This document shows positions 1 to 4,598 of a stretch of DNA of 7,114 nucleotides, piece after piece (position 1 is the first letter of the stretch; each line of letters starts with the position of its first letter). The stretch comes from CBFGRU01 sp965651255 (GTDB lineage: Bacteria > Planctomycetota > Phycisphaerae > Phycisphaerales > SM1A02), in assembly GCA_965651255.1 (NCBI GenBank), contig CBFGRU010000164.1, forward strand, positions 1 to 7,114, read 5' to 3'. A model generated the notes under the pieces. It was not told the origin of the DNA and did not search any database. It worked only from the letters and a program-made list of their open reading frames with translations. Both the position numbers and the translations under genes were made by a program.

Positions 1-257
1 GGCACAAGCCACGCTTGAGCGATCTGCGCGAATCGGGAGCGATCGAACAGGATGCGGACGTCGTGCTGCTCCTGCACCGTGAAGATTACTACCACAAGGA
101 AGATGAGCACTGGGAGCCGACGCACGTGGCGGAGGTGATCATCGCCAAGCAGCGCAACGGTCCGACGGGTCTCGTCAAGCTGCGGTGGGATTCTTCGGCC
201 ACGCGCTTTGCGAACCTGACGTACTCTGTGGACGATGGTTACGCGGGCGCGTCCTGA
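1..257 (+). CDS. dnaB: Replicative DNA helicase DnaB, C-terminal fragment
   Basis: This is the 3' end of the hexameric replicative helicase that unwinds DNA ahead of the replisome using ATP. The reading frame is open from base 3 and gives 84 residues before the TGA at 255-257; the start lies outside the window. The visible part is the end of the RecA-like ATPase domain. It contains the conserved LSDLRESGAIEQDADVV stretch, then LLLHREDYY, then AEVIIAKQRNGPTG, where the K and R (bases 147-155) correspond to the residues that reach into the neighbouring subunit's ATP site in DnaB hexamers. The segment between DYY and AEVIIAK (HKEDEHWEPTH) is slightly longer than I would expect for typical DnaB. 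The gene converges on the antiporter gene and overlaps its 3' end by 19 bases. The identification is firm; only the tail can be seen. Confidence 0.95.
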   Translation, partial: HKPRLSDLRESGAIEQDADVVLLLHREDYYHKEDEHWEPTHVAEVIIAKQRNGPTGLVKLRWDSSATRFANLTYSVDDGYAGAS

Positions 258-1282
258 GCGCCCATCTCACGCAGCGCTGACCATCCGATCGTCACCGCAT
301 AGAGCAGGACGAAGATCGCACCGGCGGGGCGCGAGATGGTGTGTTTGCCGATGAGAATGAACGCGAGCAGCACGGCGGTGAGTACGGTCATCGCAACAAG
401 GTCCCATTGACCGTGAATGGCCGGTGCCGCGACGGGGGAGATGACCGCACTTGCGCCGAGCACGAGCAGCAGGTTGAAAACGTTCGAGCCGATGACGTTG
501 CCGATCGCGATATCCGTCTGCCCGCGGGCGGCGGCAACGATGCTGGTCGCAACTTCGGGCAGACTGGTGGCGATGGCGATGATCGTCAGTCCGATGATGG
601 CTTCGCTCAGGCCGAATGCCCGTGCCAGCGAGACCGCGCCGATTTCGGTCGCCTTTCCGCCGACGATGAGGAGACCCAGGCCGACGATGAAGAAAATGGC
701 GGAGATGGCGATGGATCGCCCGCCGGATGCGGGGTTCGCCATCTCGATGGCTTCCCGCGCGACCGGGTCGTTTCGGTCGGATTGGGCGACATACAGCCAG
801 ATGGCCAGAAACACCAGGAATCCCACCAGCAGGACGACGCCTTCCAGCGGGGCAAAGCCATCGACAATCGCGCCGTTCGCGGTGGCGTGCGGCGGCAGCA
901 GGCCCATCGCAAGGACCATGAGCGTCACCAGCATCAGCATCGGTGCTTCGCGACTGAGAATTGCGCTGTGCAGTGTGAGCGGCGCGATCAGCGCGCTCAG
1001 GCCAAGAACCAGGCCGATGTTCGCGATGTTGGAGCCGATGACATTGCCGAACGTGAGATCGCTGTTGTCGTTGAGCGAGGCGATGATATTGAACGACAAC
1101 TCCGGCGCGCTGGTTCCAAAGGCCACGATGGTCAGGCCGATGATGAGCGGCGATATGCCAAGCCGCCGGGCGATTCCGACCGCGCCTTCCACGAGCAACC
1201 ATCCGCCGGCGAGCAGGAGACCGATACCGAGAATCAGTGTCGGAATGGGCCAGGCCGTGAGTTGTTCGAAAAGGCGTTGCAT
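239..1282 (-). CDS. CaCA-family calcium/cation antiporter (YrbG type)
   Basis: This inner-membrane protein is expected to exchange Ca2+ for Na+ or H+, as in the YrbG/NCX branch of the CaCA superfamily. It has 347 residues and the usual inverted two-half layout of about ten hydrophobic helices. Alpha-1 repeat: GTSAPE at residues 56-61 and GNVIGSNIAN at 79-88. Alpha-2 repeat: ATSLPE at 238-243 and GNVIGSNVFN at 261-270. E61 and E243 match the paired ion-binding glutamates (E54 and E213 of the archaeal NCX_Mj). A hydrophilic loop of about 20 residues (168-190) separates the halves. The ATG at 1280-1282 was chosen because the protein then begins just before the first helix. An earlier in-frame start at 1375 would add 31 Pro/Arg-rich residues unlike the family. 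No clear Shine-Dalgarno precedes 1282. The gene is transcribed away from the sigma gene and into the dnaB end. The exact ion pair cannot be read from the sequence. Confidence 0.93.
   Translation of the reverse strand: MQRLFEQLTAWPIPTLILGIGLLLAGGWLLVEGAVGIARRLGISPLIIGLTIVAFGTSAPELSFNIIASLNDNSDLTFGNVIGSNIANIGLVLGLSALIAPLTLHSAILSREAPMLMLVTLMVLAMGLLPPHATANGAIVDGFAPLEGVVLLVGFLVFLAIWLYVAQSDRNDPVAREAIEMANPASGGRSIAISAIFFIVGLGLLIVGGKATEIGAVSLARAFGLSEAIIGLTIIAIATSLPEVATSIVAAARGQTDIAIGNVIGSNVFNLLLVLGASAVISPVAAPAIHGQWDLVAMTVLTAVLLAFILIGKHTISRPAGAIFVLLYAVTIGWSALREMGAQDAPA
245..263. terminator. GC-rich hairpin at the dnaB/antiporter convergent ends
   Basis: GGGCGC (245-250) and GCGCCC (258-263) form a perfect 6-bp stem with a 7-base loop that contains the dnaB TGA stop. 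It sits where two convergent genes overlap, so it could reduce read-through in both directions. There is no T-run on either side, so it is not a classic intrinsic terminator. Six-base GC palindromes also arise by chance in GC-rich DNA. Confidence 0.3.
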
Positions 1283-1412
1283 GCGGTCGCGATTGTAGCG
1301 GGGCGTTCGCGGCGGGCAGGTTGGGCGGGACGTGGCGGTGGCGAGCGACGGAAATCTCTTCTCCGGGGGATGCAATCTTCAGGCGATCGAGCGTTAGACT
1401 GATTCGTGCACA

Positions 1413-1439
1413 TCGCGCAGCAGGAATCTGCTGTGGCGA
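1413..1439. promoter_or_regulatory. Imperfect hairpin/dyad in the leader of the sigma operon
   Basis: TCGC (1413-1416) pairs with GCGA (1436-1439), and CAGCAG (1418-1423) pairs with CTGCTG (1428-1433). A G-T wobble (1417/1434) and a bulged G (1435) lie between the two helices, and the loop is GAAT. The total is about 11 base pairs in 27 bases, ending 23 bases before the sigma GTG start. It also lies in the divergent promoter region of the antiporter. It could be a DNA-level operator or an mRNA leader hairpin affecting translation of the sigma factor. The pairing is directly visible; any function is inferred. Confidence 0.45.
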
Positions 1440-1462
1440 ATCTGGATGGATGATGACTGGGC

Positions 1463-2068
1463 GTGGATCAGCCGAAGAGCGACCAATCCGAGAACCTGCT
1501 TCGCGCCGCCGCCGATGGCGATGAGGCATCGTGGCGCGAACTCGTGGAGTTGTACGCGCCGCGGGTGTTCGGTTTGCTGCGGGCGAACTGTGGCGACCCG
1601 GATCTGGCGGAAGAGATTGCCCAGTCAACCTTCTGCACCGTGGCGGGAAAGATCGGGCAGTACATAGAAGAGGGGCGGTTTGAGTCCTGGCTCTTTCGCA
1701 TCGCGATGAATCGATTGCGGGATGAGATGCGCCGGCGTCGCCGGCAGGCGGTAACGACCGACCACGAGTCGCTGGCCGGCCTTGCGGGAAAGGGCCGCGG
1801 CGATGGGGCGACACCGCCTTCAACCGCGGACCTGAGCGATGACATTCTGGCGCTCCGGGCTGCCATGCAGGAGCTTCCCGATGCGGACCGGGAGATCGTC
1901 CACCTGCGCCACTTTGCGGGGCTGAGCTTCAAGGAGATTGCCGCCGTGCTCGATCAACCATTGGGAACGGTGCTGGCCCGTCAGCACCGGGCCCTGAAGA
2001 AGCTGGCGGCCATTCTCGGACCGGCCATCGGAGAACCCACCGAATCCTCTGCGGAGTCTACGCAATGA
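1463..2068 (+). CDS. ECF-type RNA polymerase sigma factor (sigma-70 family)
   Basis: This 201-residue protein should bind core RNA polymerase and direct it to alternative promoters in response to a signal. Region 2 spans about residues 11-92 (DGDEASWRELVELYAPRVFGLL, then DLAEEIAQSTF, then FESWLFRIAMNRLRDEMRRRRRQ). A variable linker follows (about 93-127). Region 4 spans about 128-185: LRAAMQELPDADREIVHLRH, then the helix-turn-helix LSFKEIAAVLDQPLGTVLARQHRALKKL. There is no region 1 or 3, which defines the ECF class, and the length is normal for it. The start is GTG at 1463: an in-frame TGA at 1454-1456 blocks longer forms and the first in-frame ATG is inside region 2. There is no strong Shine-Dalgarno (GGATGG at 1444-1449 is far off), which may mean low or regulated translation. 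The stop overlaps the ATG of the next gene, indicating translational coupling. The ECF subgroup and target promoter were not determined. Confidence 0.93.
   Translation: MDQPKSDQSENLLRAAADGDEASWRELVELYAPRVFGLLRANCGDPDLAEEIAQSTFCTVAGKIGQYIEEGRFESWLFRIAMNRLRDEMRRRRRQAVTTDHESLAGLAGKGRGDGATPPSTADLSDDILALRAAMQELPDADREIVHLRHFAGLSFKEIAAVLDQPLGTVLARQHRALKKLAAILGPAIGEPTESSAESTQ
2053..2056 (+). promoter_or_regulatory. Ribosome binding site for the membrane regulator gene
   Basis: GGAG lies 8 bases before the ATG at 2065, inside the end of the sigma gene. It supports the overlapping ATGA start over the later in-frame ATG at 2107. Confidence 0.6.
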
Positions 2069-2637
2069 ACCATGACCATTCGGCGTTTGACCACCGGAAG
2101 CCCGAAATGCATCGATACGACGCCCATTCTGACTCGACCGACTTCGCCGCGGACCTCACCCCGGAACTCTCCCGGGAGTTGCGCCGGGTGGAGGGATTGC
2201 TTGCGCAGTGGGCTGCCGAGGCCAATGCTTCAGTGCCTGCGGGTCTCTCCGAGCGGATCTTTGCATCTTCTCGATCGTCCCTGCCCTCTTCGTCGAGAGA
2301 TCGGCGACTGGTAGGAAGCGGGCCGGTGGGTGGGATCGCTGTTCATCGGCGAACCTCGCGCGGTATCGCCTGGGGCCGCCTCGCGATGGCGGCGTGCATG
2401 GCGGTGGGGTTTGCGCTCGCGGGCAGCATGTTGACGACTCGACCGGCGACCCCGCCGACGATTTCGACGAATTCTTCGTTCATCTTCCTGCCCATCTCCG
2501 ATCGATCGGAGATTGAGCTGCTTCTCGAGTTGGGTGATGATCAAGCCGGTGCGATTCTGACGGCCCGCGATTCAGAGTATGACGATCTCGACCGGGAGTT
2601 GCAGGCGCTGAACGTCGTTCTCAGCACACGGCGGTAA
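2065..2637 (+). CDS. Single-pass membrane protein, candidate anti-sigma factor
   Basis: This 190-residue protein has no family I can name from sequence. Residues 1-104 are hydrophilic and presumably cytoplasmic, with a helical LTPELSRELRRVEGLLAQWAAEA stretch (31-53) followed by VPAGLSERIFASS (57-69). A single hydrophobic helix lies at about 106-124 (LAMAACMAVGFALAGSML). Residues 125-190 would then be outside the cytoplasm and include an acidic helical end (EIELLLELGDDQAG; ARDSEYDDLDRELQAL). The ATG overlaps the sigma stop as ATGA and has its own Shine-Dalgarno, so the two are co-translated at linked levels, as is usual for sigma/anti-sigma pairs. The HxxxCxxC zinc motif of the ZAS anti-sigma class is absent: the only cysteine, C111, is in the membrane helix. 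The anti-sigma role is therefore an inference from overlap and topology. It could instead be a co-factor or an unrelated membrane protein. Confidence 0.72.
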   Translation: MNHDHSAFDHRKPEMHRYDAHSDSTDFAADLTPELSRELRRVEGLLAQWAAEANASVPAGLSERIFASSRSSLPSSSRDRRLVGSGPVGGIAVHRRTSRGIAWGRLAMAACMAVGFALAGSMLTTRPATPPTISTNSSFIFLPISDRSEIELLLELGDDQAGAILTARDSEYDDLDRELQALNVVLSTRR

Positions 2638-2661
2638 CCCGGACGAGCGAGGCAAAGGTTT

Positions 2662-2665
2662 GAGG
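2662..2665 (+). promoter_or_regulatory. Ribosome binding site for the secreted helical protein
   Basis: GAGG ends 6 bases before the ATG at 2672. This favours the ATG over the in-frame TTG at 2660, which would overlap the site itself and add MRTT ahead of the signal peptide. Confidence 0.6.
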
Positions 2666-2671
2666 ACAACC

Positions 2672-3451
2672 ATGAACGCATGTTGGCGACTGATGGCAGT
2701 GGGTCTGGTGGCACTTGGTGCAGTGGCGGTGACCCCATCGAGTGCGCAGGATCAGGCCGAGACCCGCCGCGAGAAGCAGGATGATGCGCCGCCGGTGAAG
2801 GATGAGCGCTCCGAGGCGAAATCAACCGAGCGAAACGGCGATGGTGAAGAGCGACGACGATTTGACTGGCGACGCCAGCCGCCGCCGGTTTCGGCTGAGT
2901 TCCGGGCCCAGGTGATTGCGGTCATTCAGGATCTGCAGGCCCAGGCGATGTCTGAAGAGCAGCGCATCAAGCTCATGGAAATGCAGCCGGATGAATTCAT
3001 GCGGGTCTTTCGCGACAACGCGGGCACGGTGCTTGCGTTTGCGCGCTTGCGCGAACGAACGCCCGACCTCTACGAACTGCGTGTGCGTGATTACCACCTG
3101 ATGCGGGAGGTGCGACTCCTGGCAACGGAAGTACGCAAACTCCGCGCTGTGGGCGAAACCGAGGCGGCTGATGCAATCATCGCGAAAATGCGAGGACTGG
3201 TGAACGAGCAGTTCGAGATTGACCTCAAAGCGAGAGCGATCGAAGTGCGCTTGCTGGAAGAGCGCATCGCGCTGATGAAAAGAGAACTCGAAGAACGCAA
3301 GGTCGAGCAGTCCTCGCATGTCGATCAGCGGGTGCAGCGCGTCATCGAATCAGACTCACGACGGAATGGTGAGAGTCAAGGCGATGTGGAAGACGATCGG
3401 CATCACCGCTCCGGTGAACGGGGAGATTCCAACGACGATCGTCGCCGCTGA
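2672..3451 (+). CDS. Secreted, highly charged helical protein of unknown function
   Basis: This protein has 259 residues. A signal peptide is clear: MNACWRL, a hydrophobic core (about 8-20), then TPSSA with likely cleavage after A25. The rest is extremely charged. Residues 26-70 are a disordered Glu/Lys/Arg/Asp stretch. Residues 74-215 are almost all predicted helix, with heptad-like spacing and many Arg/Glu pairs (LYELRVRDYHLMREVRLLATEVRKL; FEIDLKARAIEVRLLEERIALMKRELEERK). Residues 225-259 are a disordered Arg/Asp/His/Ser tail. No enzyme motif is visible. Similar charged helical proteins recur in planctomycete genomes as hypothetical proteins. It starts 34 bases after the membrane protein gene and probably belongs to the same operon, so it may be an envelope sensor or a target of the sigma system. 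The CpxP/CnrX-type helical periplasmic sensors are a functional analogy only; their motifs are not seen. Confidence 0.8.
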   Translation: MNACWRLMAVGLVALGAVAVTPSSAQDQAETRREKQDDAPPVKDERSEAKSTERNGDGEERRRFDWRRQPPPVSAEFRAQVIAVIQDLQAQAMSEEQRIKLMEMQPDEFMRVFRDNAGTVLAFARLRERTPDLYELRVRDYHLMREVRLLATEVRKLRAVGETEAADAIIAKMRGLVNEQFEIDLKARAIEVRLLEERIALMKRELEERKVEQSSHVDQRVQRVIESDSRRNGESQGDVEDDRHHRSGERGDSNDDRRR

Positions 3452-3483
3452 AATACGCGCCGAGTTGAGCGTTCATCGCATTC

Positions 3484-3513
3484 ATGGCGTTCACCCGGTT
3501 CAGGAATCGCCAT
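3484..3513 (+). other. Weak intergenic hairpin between the sigma trio and ABC cluster
   Basis: ATGGCGTTC (3484-3492) can pair with GAA-T-CGCCAT (3504-3513), giving 9 pairs, one bulged T and an 11-base loop. It lies in the 76-base gap after the secreted protein gene. No T-run follows, so it is not a convincing intrinsic terminator, and it is uncertain whether transcription continues into the ABC genes. The rest of this gap shows no recognisable promoter. Confidence 0.25.
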
Positions 3514-3527
3514 AGTGATCGTGTATC

Positions 3528-4568
3528 ATGACGGCTGAGATGCGTCGATCGCCGTCAACATCAGCCGCAGCCGCTCCGGCCCCGCGCCGACGCGGGCGAT
3601 TTCGTGGGTGGTGGGGGGCATGTGTGCTTGGGATCGTCATTCTGGCCTGTCTCGGTACCCTGCCGTGGACGACGGGCCGTTCTGGTGAAGGAACGGCGAG
3701 CGCACCGAGGTTTGAGCGGATGGACCTCGAACGGGCGCTGCTGCCTCCGATCTTCTCACCGCATCAGGACGATGAACACGCTCGACGCACGTTGACGGAG
3801 ACCGATGCGACATCTGCATTCATTCTGGGTTCGGATCGGCTCGGCCGCGATGTCATGGCGCGGCTGCTGGTGGGTGGTTCGATCAGTCTGACGATCGGCA
3901 TCGCCGCGGCGCTTCTGTCGGTCATCATTGGTACGCTGTACGGCATGACCGCGGGGTATCTGGGCGGCCGGGTCGATGCGGTGATGATGCGCATCGTTGA
4001 TGTGCTGTACGGGTTGCCGTACATCCTGTTGGTCGTGTTGCTCGCGGTGGCGGTGGATGGACTGCTGCAGCGCGCGACCGGCGATGGCGCGTTTGTTTCC
4101 TGGGTCCGAGAGAACCAGTCGAGCGTGCGGGTCATCACCCTGCTGGTCGCCATCGGCGGGGTCAGTTGGCTCACGATGGCGCGCGTGATTCGCGGGCAGG
4201 TGCTGAGTCTCCGCGAGCAGCCGTTCATGGAAGCATGCCGGGCGATTGGTGTCCCCTGGAGACGACAGTTTGTGTTTCACCTGCTGCCGAACCTGTTGGG
4301 TCCGATCGTGGTGTACGCCACGCTGACGGTGCCGCAGGCCATTCTGCAGGAGTCGTTTCTGAGTTTTCTCGGGATCGGGGTGCAGCCGCCGCTCCCGAGT
4401 TGGGGGAATCTGGCTGCCGAAGGGTTGAATGAGCTGAATCCGGTCCGATCACGTTGGTGGCTGCTGTTGTGGCCGTGTATCCTGCTTGCTCTTACCCTGT
4501 TGTCGTTAAACTTCGTTGGAGAACGGCTTCGTGAAGAATTCGACCCACGCAGCCGTCGTCATGCCTGA
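3528..4568 (+). CDS. Peptide-type ABC transporter permease, DppC/OppC family
   Basis: This is one of two membrane subunits of a peptide/nickel-class ABC importer in the inner membrane. It has 346 residues. A basic Ala/Pro-rich N-terminus (1-28) precedes the first helix (about 29-46). The family hallmark GSDRLGRDV lies at 101-109, just before the BPD_transp_1 domain. The EAA loop that contacts the ATPase is EACRAIG (235-241), followed by FHLLPN (250-255), with the expected spacing. ESFLSFLGIGVQPPLPSWG (275-293) is also typical of DppC. Two stretches are longer than in enteric DppC: residues 47-98, and a polar segment (about 177-202) between helices. The ATG at 3528 is used; the ATG at 3540 is an alternative, and neither has a strong Shine-Dalgarno. 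The binding-protein gene follows after 30 bases, so they are probably co-transcribed. The substrate cannot be deduced. Confidence 0.93.
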   Translation: MTAEMRRSPSTSAAAAPAPRRRGRFRGWWGACVLGIVILACLGTLPWTTGRSGEGTASAPRFERMDLERALLPPIFSPHQDDEHARRTLTETDATSAFILGSDRLGRDVMARLLVGGSISLTIGIAAALLSVIIGTLYGMTAGYLGGRVDAVMMRIVDVLYGLPYILLVVLLAVAVDGLLQRATGDGAFVSWVRENQSSVRVITLLVAIGGVSWLTMARVIRGQVLSLREQPFMEACRAIGVPWRRQFVFHLLPNLLGPIVVYATLTVPQAILQESFLSFLGIGVQPPLPSWGNLAAEGLNELNPVRSRWWLLLWPCILLALTLLSLNFVGERLREEFDPRSRRHA

Positions 4569-4582
4569 CGCCCGAGTCAACC

Positions 4583-4587
4583 AGAGG
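4583..4587 (+). promoter_or_regulatory. Ribosome binding site for the solute-binding protein
   Basis: AGAGG ends 11 bases before the ATG at 4599. The spacing is slightly long, but it is the best site in the 30-base gap and fits this start. Confidence 0.45.
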
Positions 4588-4598
4588 TAGCTTGGCCC

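Noticed and set aside
1292..1297. TACAAT (minus strand) 9 bases before the antiporter start, a possible -10 box for a near-leaderless transcript
   Set aside because: No acceptable -35 element lies 16-19 bases upstream, and one hexamer is too little evidence.
1283..1375. N-terminal extension of the antiporter from an upstream start at 1375
   Set aside because: The 31 added residues are Pro/Arg-rich and unlike CaCA N-termini; starting at 1282 places the first helix normally.
1371..1400. TGCAAT and TAGACT with 18-base spacing upstream of the sigma gene
   Set aside because: Both hexamers match the consensus weakly, and promoter rules for this organism are unknown.
341..1402. Two long plus-strand frames (341-1402 and 417-1298) opposite the antiporter
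   Set aside because: They are antisense to a gene with clear family motifs, and their products have no recognisable domain or plausible composition.
267..1823. Long open frame of 518 codons on the minus strand, crossing the antiporter and sigma genes
   Set aside because: It is Arg/Pro/His-rich low-complexity translation, shifted in frame against the well-supported antiporter. Long spurious frames are expected in GC-rich coding DNA.
3490..3518. TTCACC and TAGTGA with 17-base spacing before the DppC-type gene
   Set aside because: The match to a sigma-70 promoter is poor, especially the -10 hexamer.
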